Counted from the first letter of the stretch, positions 9,706 through 20,818 are shown. The stretch: DNA of 64,000 bases from Archangiaceae bacterium (GCA_016879935.1 JAACJQ010000429.1:1-64000); one strand, 5' to 3'. Numbers and translations are program-made. The notes: generated by a model from the letters alone, not told the origin.

Positions 9706-11480
9706 TAGACGCGCCAGAACGCGCCGTTGCTGTCGCTGAACGCGAGCCCCGTCGCGGGATCTTGAAACTGAACGAGATCGGGCAGGCCATCGCCGGTCAG
9801 GTCGGTCACGCTCCAGCTCGCGCCTGAGACCGAGCGGAAGCCATCAGGCGTCGGCCCGACGGGAACCGGCCACAAGGTCGCGATCGTCGAGAAGCCCGCG
9901 CGGCCCGTCGCGAAGTACACACGCCAGCTCGGGTTGCTCGGCGTCGTGGTGAACGGCCGGCCGGTCGCAGGGTCGGCGGTCTGCACGAGCTCCTGCACGC
10001 CATCGCCGTCGAGATCCATCAGCTGCCAGAAGTTCGGCGCCGTCGCGCTGAACGGAGTCGCGAAGGTCGCCGCCGGCACCGTCCACTGGGTTGGCACCGC
10101 CGCGAAGAGCGACGTCGCACTGAGCGCGTTGAACCAGACCTTCCACGTCGGCGTCGTGCCGTTCAAGAACGTCGTCGTCGTGAGCGCGAGCGGGTTCGCG
10201 GTCTGAATGAGATCGTCGCGGCCATCTCCGTCGAGATCGGTGAGCAGCCACACCCGTCGCGTCGCAGGTGCGATCGAGGTCGTGCTCTTGAACCCACCAG
10301 CCACGCCGTTGTCGGGCACCTGCAGGCGCTGGCAGGTCGAGAAGGTGCCGAAGCCCGCCGCGCTGCCAGGGCAGAGCACCCACTGCGGAGTCGTCGACGA
10401 GGTCCACACGGCGTCGGTGAGCGGGTCAGCGGTCAGCACGAGATCGGGGAGCGTGTCGCCGTTGAGCTGTGCGAGCGCCCAGCGACGTGCGGCCGTGTCA
10501 TTCGTCGTGCGATCGATGCCACCGCTCAGGTTCGTCACGCGCGGCACGGTGAACATCGTCGTCGCTGCATCGAAGCCCGTCGCGTTCCCGCGAAACACCA
10601 TCCACCCGTCGGCTGCCGCGCCGATCACCGAGATCGCAGGCCCGCCGCCGAGCGCGTTCATCGTCTGCACGAGCTCGGGCCGCCCGTCGCCGTTCATGTC
10701 GAGCGTGCTCCAGAAGAAGGTGCCGGTCGCGCTGGCCGTCGTGTTGTAGCCCTGCGCGATCGAGGCGGTGGCCGGCACCGGATACTGCGTCGCCGTCGCG
10801 CTGAAACCCGTCGGCGTGCCCGCATGAACGTTCCAGGAGCGGGCGCCGGCGTTGTTGAAGACCGCGCCCGTCGCTGGATCGGAGGTGAGCACCAGGTCGA
10901 CGCGGCCGTCGTTGGTGAGATCGATCGTCGCCCACGCGCGAGGCGTGAGCGCTGCGGGCGCGGTGAACGAGAGCGCGTTGTAGGCCGTCGCCGGCACCGA
11001 GAAGCGCAGCGGCGTCAGGCGGAACTGGGTCGAACGCGTCGTCGCCGTTCCTCCAGCCGTCGCTGTGCCACCCGCGCTCCCGCCTCCCGCGCTTCCGCCT
11101 GCTGAGCTTCCGCCTGCTGAGCTTCCGCCCGCTGTGGCCGAGCCACCTGCGGCGCCACCCGCGACGACCACACCACCGGCCGAGCCGCCCGCCGCGCTTC
11201 CTCCCGACGAACTCCCGCCGGCCGCGCTTCCTCCTGCCGCATCGCCTCCGGCAATCGCGTTGCCCTGACAGAGCCCTGCGACGCACATCTGCCCGGCCTG
11301 ACAGGTCGAACACACGAGGCCCAGCCGGCCGCAGGTCGTCGTGGTCGTTCCTCCCTGACACTGGCCGCTCGAGTCACAACAGCCAGCGCACGTCGACGCG
11401 CTGCACGCGGGCGGTGGGGGAGGCGGCTGTGTTCCGCACGCCTGCATCGTCACGATGAACAGCAACCCCCACTTCGGCAT
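9693..11480 (-). CDS. FG-GAP/VCBS repeat lipoprotein with Cys-rich head and Gly/Ala/Ser linker
   Basis: About 595 residues. The start at ATG 11480 is preceded by a strong GGGAGG and gives a lipoprotein signal ending MQACG. Then come a Pro run, a cysteine-rich module (CSASTCAGCCDSSGQC, then CGRLGLVC, CSTCQAGQMC, VAGLC), a long GGSAGG-type low-complexity linker (about 75-140) and six FG-GAP-like repeats. Each repeat carries a calcium-type loop such as DMNGDGRPELVQT, DLDGDGRDDLIQT or DLTGDGLPDLVQF. The repeats probably fold as a beta-propeller on the cell surface. The same cysteine module recurs in the lipoprotein at 24874-26493. Substrate or partner unknown. Confidence 0.85.
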   Translation of the reverse strand: MPKWGLLFIVTMQACGTQPPPPPPACSASTCAGCCDSSGQCQGGTTTTTCGRLGLVCSTCQAGQMCVAGLCQGNAIAGGDAAGGSAAGGSSSGGSAAGGSAGGVVVAGGAAGGSATAGGSSAGGSSAGGSAGGGSAGGTATAGGTATTRSTQFRLTPLRFSVPATAYNALSFTAPAALTPRAWATIDLTNDGRVDLVLTSDPATGAVFNNAGARSWNVHAGTPTGFSATATQYPVPATASIAQGYNTTASATGTFFWSTLDMNGDGRPELVQTMNALGGGPAISVIGAAADGWMVFRGNATGFDAATTMFTVPRVTNLSGGIDRTTNDTAARRWALAQLNGDTLPDLVLTADPLTDAVWTSSTTPQWVLCPGSAAGFGTFSTCQRLQVPDNGVAGGFKSTTSIAPATRRVWLLTDLDGDGRDDLIQTANPLALTTTTFLNGTTPTWKVWFNALSATSLFAAVPTQWTVPAATFATPFSATAPNFWQLMDLDGDGVQELVQTADPATGRPFTTTPSNPSWRVYFATGRAGFSTIATLWPVPVGPTPDGFRSVSGASWSVTDLTGDGLPDLVQFQDPATGLAFSDSNGAFWRVYQGF

Positions 11481-11569
11481 CACGACCTCCCGGAAGAGCC
11501 AGTGTGCCACACCACCCGACCGGATCCTGACACCCGTGCGTCAGCGACGCGGCTAGAACGTCTCTCGCC

Positions 11570-13660
<2,091 letters not shown>

Positions 13661-13671
13661 TTTCAGGCGCC

Positions 13672-13697
13672 AGCACGGCGAGGAGCGTGCTCTTTTC
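13672..13697 (+). terminator. Weak terminator-like hairpin after uvrB
   Basis: AGCACG at 13672-13677 and CGTGCT at 13686-13691 can pair around an 8-base loop, followed by TCTTTTC. It lies between the uvrB stop and the next start 12 bases after the stem. The stem is only six pairs, so termination would be partial. Confidence 0.35.
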
Positions 13698-13702
13698 GGG
13701 GC

Positions 13703-15406
13703 ATGAATCTGCTCCTCGTCGTCCTCTCGCTCTCGTTCTCGTCACAGCTCGCCGCCGCCGACGCTGGCGCCCCCGACGACATGGATGCCGAGCTCAAGGC
13801 GTTGCTCGCGCAGCTCGACGCCGACGAAGCGGCGACCGAGTCGGCCGCCTCGAAGGAATGGAATCGGCTCCTGGGACAAGCGACGCGGCCCAACCCCGAC
13901 TGCGCGCTGCTCGTGAACGCGCAGACCCGCGCGATCTTCGATCAGCTCGAGCTCGACGACGCTTCGCTGAGGAAGAACGCCGATGGCTGGCTGGCCGTCG
14001 CGCGGTGCGCGGAGAAGCAGAAGTTCTTCGGCTTCATGTTCACCCTCGCGCGCCGCTACGCGAAGGCCAACAAGGAGGCGCCCCACGCGGAGCTCATCGT
14101 GCGCGCTGCGCTCGGCTACGAGCTGAACGACATCGCGCTCGAGGGCATCACCGATCTGGTCAACGAGCGGCCCAACGACGCCGACGTCGCCCTCACCGCG
14201 GCCAAGGTGAACTGCCGGCTGCGCAAGTGGCAGCCGTGCCTCGAGCTGGCGAAGAAGGCGATGTCGCTCGCCGAGAAAGAACCCGGCACGGCCATCTCGG
14301 CGCGCGCGGCGAAGTACCAGACCCGCGCCGAGCTGCACCTCGGAGAGCTCGATCAGAGCGAACTCTCGGCCCTGCTGATGGAGGTGTACTCGGGTGACGA
14401 AGACGATCTCGAGGCCCTCAAGCAGCAGCTCTCGTCGGCGCGCCTGACCGGGTTCATCGTCGAGCCCACCGTCGTGCCGCACCTCGCGCTGGGCACGTAC
14501 CACCTCGCCGGACGGATCAAGGCCGTGCCTGCGCCCGTGCGCGTCTCCGTCACCAACGTCGGGGCCGATCAGCAGGTGCGCGTCGAGGCCGTGTTGCAGG
14601 GCATCTCGGAGCCGGCGTCGAAGACCATCACCCTTCGCAAGAACAAGGAGGCGCTGGTCGAGCTCACCCCGCAGCTGCTCCGCACCGTCACGCCGAGCTC
14701 GGTGAGAGCGACACGGCCGACGAACCTCGTGCTGAAGGTCACGTCGCTCAAGGGCAAGAAGCCGACGCTGGTGTTCGAAGACACGATTCGCATCGACGTC
14801 GAGCCGCGCGACTTCCTGCCGATGAGCCGCCGCGTCGACGCCGAGACGGTGACCGACTTGAACGACTTCATGGCCGCCTGGGTGACGCCCAACTCGAAGG
14901 CCATCGACGCGTTCCTGGCGAAGGCGAAGCTGCGCGCGCCGAACCGGGGCTTCTCGGGCAGCCGGCCGACGCTGCCGCAGGCGAAGGCGCTCTTCGACGA
15001 GCTGAAGGCACGCGGCGTCTCGTACGTGGCGGACCCCAACGTGAACTCCGGCATCGGGTTTGGCCAGCGCACGCGGTTGCCGGCCGAGGTGCTGGCGTCG
15101 ACGAACGCGCAGTGTCTCGAGGGCTCGCTGCTGTTCGCGTCGCTGCTCGAGGCGATCGATCTCGACCCGGTGATCGTGTTGGTGCCGGGGCACGCCTTCG
15201 TGGGGTGGCGCTCGAACGCGGCCGACGGCAGCAAGGCACCCGATCTCTACTTCCTCGAGACGACGATGATCGGCACCCAGACGTTCGACGCAGCGCAGGC
15301 GTCGGGTCAGCGCGAGTACGAGCGGGAGCGCAAGCGCAACAAGGCCAGCCTCGTGCGCATCGCGCCGTTGCGGGCCGAGGGCGTGACGCCGCAGCCGTTC
15401 GAGTGA
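13703..15406 (+). CDS. Secreted protein with transglutaminase-like C-terminal domain
   Basis: 567 residues with an N-terminal signal peptide (MNLLLVVLSLSFSSQLAAADA). Residues about 30-240 are helical and TPR-like. A beta-rich middle (about 250-390) resembles an immunoglobulin-like module. Near the C-terminus LASTNAQCLEGSLLFASLLEAI followed by VPGHAFVGWR has the Cys...His order of transglutaminase-like cysteine proteases, with an acidic residue in DLYFLETT as a possible third member. This suggests a periplasmic peptidase or cross-linking enzyme, or an inactive fold. The next gene starts six bases after its stop, so it probably heads a three-gene unit with the two GyrA-like genes. Assignment by motif only. 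Confidence 0.65.
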   Translation: MNLLLVVLSLSFSSQLAAADAGAPDDMDAELKALLAQLDADEAATESAASKEWNRLLGQATRPNPDCALLVNAQTRAIFDQLELDDASLRKNADGWLAVARCAEKQKFFGFMFTLARRYAKANKEAPHAELIVRAALGYELNDIALEGITDLVNERPNDADVALTAAKVNCRLRKWQPCLELAKKAMSLAEKEPGTAISARAAKYQTRAELHLGELDQSELSALLMEVYSGDEDDLEALKQQLSSARLTGFIVEPTVVPHLALGTYHLAGRIKAVPAPVRVSVTNVGADQQVRVEAVLQGISEPASKTITLRKNKEALVELTPQLLRTVTPSSVRATRPTNLVLKVTSLKGKKPTLVFEDTIRIDVEPRDFLPMSRRVDAETVTDLNDFMAAWVTPNSKAIDAFLAKAKLRAPNRGFSGSRPTLPQAKALFDELKARGVSYVADPNVNSGIGFGQRTRLPAEVLASTNAQCLEGSLLFASLLEAIDLDPVIVLVPGHAFVGWRSNAADGSKAPDLYFLETTMIGTQTFDAAQASGQREYERERKRNKASLVRIAPLRAEGVTPQPFE

Positions 15407-15412
15407 GGGGCC

Positions 15413-17227
15413 GTGAGCGCCGAGTCGAACGAGCAGCTGCTGCGGGCCTGGTACGAGGCGCGTGAGGCGCTCGATCGGTTCGCCGAGGGGCCGCTCGACG
15501 AGCTCGGGAGACAGCGGCGAGACGAACTGCGCGCGCAGGAAGAGTCGCTCGCGGCCCGCGTGCGCGCGGCGGGACTGATTCCAGAGAGAACGGAGCAGCG
15601 GTCGGGCGTGTGGGCGCCGCTGCCCATGCATGACGCGCCGCCTGCGCCGGCGGCTGAGGAGGTCGAGTTCTCCGATTGGAAGAACACGAACTACACGCAC
15701 GAGTCGATCATGAGGCGCGTGTCGGCGCTGTACGAGTACTCGTATCGAAGGCGCGGCGCCGACCGGCTGCTGAAGGAGTTCGACGCGAATCGGCTGGGCG
15801 CTCGAAGCGCGGAGCTGGTCGCAGCGGCGATGGACGACTTCGAGCTGGAGTTTGACGCGCTGACGCTCCGGACGCGGCATCAGCTGAGACAGCGCGCGGC
15901 GTGGCAGCCTCGTCCACCGCCGCTGATCGTTCCGGCTCCCTTCGTTCCCGACGAGCGCGATGGCCTGACCGCGGCCCAACGGAGGCTGGTGGAGGTGCTC
16001 GCCGGTCTGTTCCCCGAGCACCTGTCGCGTGAGGATCTGCTCGAACGAGCAGGGCGCAGCGAGGCGAATGAACGCGCGCTCGCAGAGTTGCTGCTTCCCC
16101 GGCCGCACCCGCTGGTGGTCGCCGAAGGTGCCTCACGCTACCGGCTGAGCGCGCTCGCGATGGAGCTGATCGATCCGCTCCCCGATGGCGGAGTTCAGGT
16201 TCATGGCGGCTTCTTTCCGAACCTGCTCGTGAATGGGTGCGCCCAGCCGCTCACGTTCCCGACGCATCACCTCGCCGAGGTCGTCGAAGCCGCGAAGCTG
16301 ATCGCGAATCACCCCGGCATGCATGCCCACAGGGTGATGCAACGCCTGCCGGGCCCTGACTTCAGCGAAGGGTACCTCTGCGCGCAGCCGAGCACGCTGT
16401 ACGAGCGCGGTGAGGGCGTGCTCGCGCTCGGCACGCAAATCACCTTCGAGAATCTGCGCGTGGTTCGGCTCGAGCGATTTCCTCCGGAGGTCTCTGCCGC
16501 ACGAGTCGTCGAGGCGATTCAAGCGGCCGGCCTCACCGGTGTCGTCAGTGTCGTCGAGAGCGCGCCGGGCGTCGTTCGATACGAGGTCGAGCACCCGGCG
16601 TTCGTGCGCGCGGTGCTGCGGTTTCTCGATCAACGCTCGCTGCTGATTCGTTCGTACCAGGCGTCGTTGACCGCGCGCTCGCCGGACTCCGATGCTCCCG
16701 AGAGCGTGTGGCTCGGCCACCTGCTCATGTCGTTCTTCAATCGCACGAAGATGGTGATCGCCTACCGGCTCGTCGCTGAAGAAAAGGTGTTGCGAGCTCA
16801 GCTCGAGCAGCTCTCGGCGTGGACCGTCACGCCCGAGCTGCAGCGGGTGATCGACCGTGTGCTCGATGTCTCGCTCGATCAGTCCGAGGCCGTATGGGGG
16901 CTGACGCGACTGGGATCCGACGAGTTCCGCGCGCACGCCGCGTTCAAGAGCGTCGAGACCGACGGGTTGCCGCCGCTGTCCGAAGGCCACGCCCGGCGCG
17001 CGCTGAAGACGAAGAAGACCCAGAGCTCGTCGAATCGAATGGGGCAGGAGCGCGAGGTCTTGACCACGCGAATCAGGGAACTCGAAGCGCGAATTCGTCA
17101 TCCTGATCTTCTGTACGCAGAGGTCTGTTCTCAGCTCGATCGCATCGTCGAGAAGTACGGCACCACGCGGCGGCGAACGTTGTTGGCGTCACGCGCGAGT
17201 CTGACGGCGGTGCTGCATGTCCAGTGA
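15413..17227 (+). CDS. Divergent GyrA/ParC-like type IIA topoisomerase A-subunit homologue, copy 1 (keeps a candidate Tyr)
   Basis: 604 residues. Residues 1-175 are a private helical N-terminus. From about 181 the order of motifs follows GyrA: RDGLTAAQRRLVEVL (GyrA RDGLKPVHRRVLYAM), SRYRLSALAMELI with Tyr243 at the place of RYTEIRLAKIAHELM, FFPNLLVNGC at 267-276 (IPNLLVNG), LPGPDF (IPGPDF), LYERGEGVL (AYRTGRGKV), a coiled-coil stretch, and VCSQLDRIVEKYGTTRRRT (VIREELELVREQFGDKRRT). It lacks the GSSGIAVGMATNIP loop, the HPHGD motif, the GyrA Arg32 region and the C-terminal beta-pinwheel. GyrA breaks and rejoins DNA; activity here is unproven. It starts at GTG 15413 with GAGGGG upstream and overlaps copy 2 by 11 bases. 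Confidence 0.7.
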   Translation: MSAESNEQLLRAWYEAREALDRFAEGPLDELGRQRRDELRAQEESLAARVRAAGLIPERTEQRSGVWAPLPMHDAPPAPAAEEVEFSDWKNTNYTHESIMRRVSALYEYSYRRRGADRLLKEFDANRLGARSAELVAAAMDDFELEFDALTLRTRHQLRQRAAWQPRPPPLIVPAPFVPDERDGLTAAQRRLVEVLAGLFPEHLSREDLLERAGRSEANERALAELLLPRPHPLVVAEGASRYRLSALAMELIDPLPDGGVQVHGGFFPNLLVNGCAQPLTFPTHHLAEVVEAAKLIANHPGMHAHRVMQRLPGPDFSEGYLCAQPSTLYERGEGVLALGTQITFENLRVVRLERFPPEVSAARVVEAIQAAGLTGVVSVVESAPGVVRYEVEHPAFVRAVLRFLDQRSLLIRSYQASLTARSPDSDAPESVWLGHLLMSFFNRTKMVIAYRLVAEEKVLRAQLEQLSAWTVTPELQRVIDRVLDVSLDQSEAVWGLTRLGSDEFRAHAAFKSVETDGLPPLSEGHARRALKTKKTQSSSNRMGQEREVLTTRIRELEARIRHPDLLYAEVCSQLDRIVEKYGTTRRRTLLASRASLTAVLHVQ

Positions 17228-18962
17228 CGACGCCCGGCGGTTGCTCGACGAGTGGCGGCAGGTGATGGAGCGGCTCGAGGCGTTGCGTGCCGAGCCGGTC
17301 GACGAGATCACGAAGCAGTTCCGTGCGGAGCTGGAAGCGCGCGAGTCGTCGCTGGCAGAGCAGGTTCGTGCGGCTGGGCTGTTGCCCGAAGCCGTTCAGC
17401 CTCGTGTCGGGCCGTGGTCGCCGTTGCCGCTCTTCGAAGACGAACGCCCCGAGCCCGGCGACGACCGCGACGAGCCCAACCTCACAGTCATCCCCGACGA
17501 GCCCGGCGGCGCCAGTTCCTACGAGAAGTTCGCGAGCGTGGTCGACGCGCTCTTCGACCATTCCAACGGGCGCAGAGCGCGCAAGCGCATTCGCCGCTGG
17601 CTGAAGCAACCCGAGCGTCTGAAAGAGGTCGATGCGAGGGGCGCTCGGCTGCTCGCCTGTGCTCTCGACGAGATGGTCGCGCTGAACGAGGCCGAGGCTG
17701 TTCGAACCCAGTTCCGGCTGGCTCCGCCGCCGCTGCCCCGGTTCATTCCCCCGCTGCGGCTTCAGCAGCCGTGGGTGCCTTCGATGGTCGACGGGTTCAC
17801 TCGAATGCAGCGAGCGGTCGTGAACGCGTTGCGCGAGACACCAACCGAGGCTCGTCGGCTGAAGTTCGTGCTCGACGAGTTGAGCGAGCGTTTCGACCGA
17901 GCCGATCTCACGCGTGCTGTCGATGAGCTGTTGGTCCCCCGTCCGATTCCGCTCGTCGAGTCAGTGCCGGGGCGCATGGGCGAGGAGCGACTGCTCAAAC
18001 TCACACGAGCCACCCGGTGCATGCCGTTCGTCCCGAACCTGCTCGTCAACGGGTGCTGTCCGCCGCTGCGCTTCCCTGTCTACCGGCTCGAGCGCGTCGT
18101 CGAAGCCGCTCGGCTGATGCTTCGCTCCGACTCGATGAGCGGGAGCGCCTTCGGCATGGTGCTCGGCAGTCCGGAGTTCGGTCGGTTGAAGGGTGACGCG
18201 TCGTCGTCGCTCTTCGTGTTCGGAACGGGGACGATGTCGTTCGAAGCCGAGGTGAAGGTGGGCTCCGCAGGGACCGCGCTGGCGGTCACGCTGCTGACGC
18301 CACCGCTCCATGTACCGCGCGAGCAGCTCGAGTCGATCTGCGAAGCCGCGGAGGGCGTGAAGTCGCACCGCGACGATGGTGAGCGGTTGGTCGTCACGTT
18401 CGAGCACCAGGCGTTTCTCACCGCGTTCCTTCGGCGACTTTCGAACGCAGGCGCGCTGCGCAGAGTGGTGGAGGTCGCGCACCTCGTCGAGGTCGATGGC
18501 AGAGAGACGCCCGTATGGGTGGGCGGGTTGTTGAACGTGTGGCTCGAGTCGTGTCGCGCCGCGCTTCGCGAACGTGGGGCTCCGCAACAGCAACACGCTG
18601 AGGATCGCCTGCACGTTCTCGAGGGCCTGCTTCGCGCGGCCGATCACGAGGCGGTGGTCTTTCGCATCGTCGATTCGTCGCTCTCGAACGCTGAGGCCGA
18701 GTGGGCGTTGCAGAACGTGGGCTCCGAGGCCTTTCGCGGCCGGGCCGCGTTCTCGAGCATCGACACGGGCTCGCTCGCGCCGTTCACCGGGGCGCAGGCC
18801 AGAGTGCTCGTGAAGACGAAGTCGCTCGCGGCGCGCAAGCCGAAGCTGCTCGAGGAATGGCACGAACTGCGTCGTGAACTCGGAGGAGCGCCGACTTTGT
18901 ATTCGCCCGATCCGCTGCTGACCGAACTCGAGCAGATGCTCAGCGACGTGACCCGCACCTGA
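17217..18962 (+). CDS. Divergent GyrA/ParC-like homologue, copy 2 (catalytic Tyr position is Met)
   Basis: 581 residues, a paralogue of the preceding gene: shared SLAEQVRAAGLLPE near the start, PLVPRPxPLVxx, FVPNLLVNGC at 271-280 and a matching C-terminus (EAEWALQNVGSEAFRGRAAF). GyrA-like landmarks are VDGFTRMQRAVVNAL and HVLEGLLRAADHEAV (GyrA HILEALAVALANIDP). The stretch matching the active-site motif reads GRMGEERLLKL, so the tyrosine position is Met254 and no RY pair exists elsewhere. It is therefore probably non-cleaving and may be structural. Its ATG at 17217 overlaps the end of copy 1 by 11 bases, which implies coupled translation and suggests a heteromer. No GyrB/ParE-like ATPase is nearby. 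Confidence 0.68.
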   Translation: MSSDDARRLLDEWRQVMERLEALRAEPVDEITKQFRAELEARESSLAEQVRAAGLLPEAVQPRVGPWSPLPLFEDERPEPGDDRDEPNLTVIPDEPGGASSYEKFASVVDALFDHSNGRRARKRIRRWLKQPERLKEVDARGARLLACALDEMVALNEAEAVRTQFRLAPPPLPRFIPPLRLQQPWVPSMVDGFTRMQRAVVNALRETPTEARRLKFVLDELSERFDRADLTRAVDELLVPRPIPLVESVPGRMGEERLLKLTRATRCMPFVPNLLVNGCCPPLRFPVYRLERVVEAARLMLRSDSMSGSAFGMVLGSPEFGRLKGDASSSLFVFGTGTMSFEAEVKVGSAGTALAVTLLTPPLHVPREQLESICEAAEGVKSHRDDGERLVVTFEHQAFLTAFLRRLSNAGALRRVVEVAHLVEVDGRETPVWVGGLLNVWLESCRAALRERGAPQQQHAEDRLHVLEGLLRAADHEAVVFRIVDSSLSNAEAEWALQNVGSEAFRGRAAFSSIDTGSLAPFTGAQARVLVKTKSLAARKPKLLEEWHELRRELGGAPTLYSPDPLLTELEQMLSDVTRT

Positions 18963-19240
18963 ACTCAGCCCAGCTGGACGGAGTTCGTCCCATCGATGCG
19001 CTGGTTGGTCTTGCGACCTTCGTCGCTGATGCCCTTCAGGTCTCGAGGGTGATTGGTTTCAAGCAGGTGGGCTCGTCTGAAGATCGAAGCCGAGCAGCAC
19101 AGATCAGCTTCGAAACAGCGCTGCCGGCACTGCACGGCTCACTGCCGTTCGCCTCGATCGCCCGTGACGTTGGGAGCTGCGTCGAGCCTCGAACCTCATG
19201 ACTGGCTGACGAGCGCGCCCCGACAGGCTACGTCTGCCAC
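18963..19240. other. Intergenic region, no gene recognised
   Basis: About 278 bases between the second GyrA-like gene and the adenylate cyclase. A minus-strand open frame of about 57 codons ends near 18966 but has no recognisable motif or good ribosome site. I see no convincing promoter, hairpin or RNA gene. It may be the decayed remnant of a gene. Confidence 0.5.
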
Positions 19241-20818
19241 GTGCAGGACGACCCCGACTCGCTGCGTGAACGGCTCGCGGCCCTCGAGGCCCGTGCGTTC
19301 TCGCTCGACGTCATCACCTCGCTCGCGGCCACGCTCGGTGAGTCAGGTGACATCGACGACGTGCTCTGGGACGTCGCCAACGGCACCGTCGCGCAGCTCG
19401 GTCTCGAAGACTGCGTCATCTATCTCGTCGACGAGGCGGCCGGTCACCTCGTGCAGCGCGCCGCGTTCGGTCCGAAGAACCCACGTGGCCGCGAGATCCT
19501 CGCGCCCATCACCATCCCCATGGGGAAGGGCATCGTCGGCACGGTCGCGCGCACCGGCGTCGCGGAGCGCATCGCCGACGTTCGCCTCGACCCGCGCTAC
19601 ATCACCGACGATCAGGCGCGCTTGTCAGAGCTCGCGGTGCCGCTCTTCTTCCGCGAGCGGGTCATCGGCGTGATCGACTCCGAGCACTCGCGCCGCGACT
19701 TCTTCACCGAGGAGCACGAGCGCCTCTTCGTCGCCATCGCTGCCATCACCGCCTCCCGCGTGGGCCGCACCGTGATGGACGAGCAGCTTCGCGACGCGCA
19801 GCGCCTCACCGCGGGCATCATCGAGGCCGCGCAAGACGCGATCGTCACCTTCGACTCGAAGGGCCGCATCGTGTCCTTCAACCGCGCCGCGCGAGAGGTG
19901 TTCGGCCGCGAGCCCGAGCAGGTGTTGCTCACGCCGATCACCACGCTGTTGCCGGAGTGGCGGTTCGACGCGGCTTTGCCGCCAGGGCTCGTGGTGCTCG
20001 ATGGCGTTCGGGGTGACGGCCGCCGCTTCCCCGCCGAGATCGCCTCGTCGCGCGTGCTCTCGCGCCGCAAGCCGCTCACCACGCTCGTGCTTCGTGACAT
20101 CTCTGAACGCCTGCGCGTGCAACGCGAGCTCGCCGAACTCAACCAGCACCTCGAGCAGCGCATCGTCGAGCGCACCAAGGAGCTGCGAGACGCGAACGCC
20201 CAGAGCGAGGCGCTGTTGCTCAACGTGCTCCCCGCTGCCGTCGCCACGCGCTTGAAGCAGGGCCAGACGATCGCCGATCGGTTCGACGACGTGACCGTGC
20301 TCTTCGCCGATCTCGCCGGCTTCACCCGCTGGGCCGCGGCGCTGGAGCCTGAGCGCGTGGTCGAAGTGCTCCGCCGAATCTTCACCGCCTTCGATGCGCT
20401 CTCGGAGCGGCACGGCCTCGAGAAGATCAAGACCATCGGAGACGCGTACATGGTCGTCGCCGGCGTGCCGGAGCCGTTGCCTGATCACCGCGCGCGCGCC
20501 GCCGAGATGGCGCTCGACATGATCGACGCGGTGAAGCGCATCGAGCTCGAGCTCGGGCACGAACTCTCGGTGCGCGTCGGCATGCACTCGGGGCCCGTCG
20601 TCGCGGGCGTCATCGGAACGCGCAAGTTCGCCTACGACCTCTGGGGCGACACGGTGAACACCTCGAGCCGCCTCGAGAGCCACGGCGTGCCCGGCAAGGT
20701 GCACGTCACCGACGCGACGAAGCGTTCCCTCGAAGGGCGCTTCCGCTTCGAGCCGCGCGGTGAGATCGAGCTGCGCGGCGTCGGCCCGACGGTGACGTGG
20801 TTTCTCGTCGGCCGTTAA
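19241..20818 (+). CDS. Adenylate cyclase (class III) with GAF and PAS sensor domains
   Basis: 525 residues, soluble. A GAF domain covers about 25-180 (VAQLGLEDCVIYLVDE, GKGIVGTVARTG, RERVIGVIDSEH), a PAS domain about 185-295 (AQDAIVTFDSKGRIVSFNRAAREVFG), a helical signalling segment (about 300-335) and the cyclase catalytic domain from about 345. Metal-binding aspartates lie in FADLAGFT and KTIGDAYM, and the transition-state Asn/Arg in WGDTVNTSSRLES. The Lys before TIGD and the Asp in YDLWGD are the adenine-specifying pair, so cAMP is the likely product. It starts at GTG 19241. Its TAA stop overlaps the convergent protease stop within TTAA. Confidence 0.93.
   Translation: MQDDPDSLRERLAALEARAFSLDVITSLAATLGESGDIDDVLWDVANGTVAQLGLEDCVIYLVDEAAGHLVQRAAFGPKNPRGREILAPITIPMGKGIVGTVARTGVAERIADVRLDPRYITDDQARLSELAVPLFFRERVIGVIDSEHSRRDFFTEEHERLFVAIAAITASRVGRTVMDEQLRDAQRLTAGIIEAAQDAIVTFDSKGRIVSFNRAAREVFGREPEQVLLTPITTLLPEWRFDAALPPGLVVLDGVRGDGRRFPAEIASSRVLSRRKPLTTLVLRDISERLRVQRELAELNQHLEQRIVERTKELRDANAQSEALLLNVLPAAVATRLKQGQTIADRFDDVTVLFADLAGFTRWAAALEPERVVEVLRRIFTAFDALSERHGLEKIKTIGDAYMVVAGVPEPLPDHRARAAEMALDMIDAVKRIELELGHELSVRVGMHSGPVVAGVIGTRKFAYDLWGDTVNTSSRLESHGVPGKVHVTDATKRSLEGRFRFEPRGEIELRGVGPTVTWFLVGR

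Noticed and set aside
9700..11400. Periodic DNA signal in the FG-GAP gene as a CRISPR-like array
   Set aside because: The repeats are imperfect, long and in frame; they encode protein repeats.
13742..16108. 788-codon minus-strand frame
   Set aside because: Antisense to the transglutaminase-like and first GyrA-like genes, both better supported.
18966..19140. Minus-strand frame of about 57 codons in the gap before the cyclase
   Set aside because: No recognisable motif, weak start context and no conserved look; cannot be supported.
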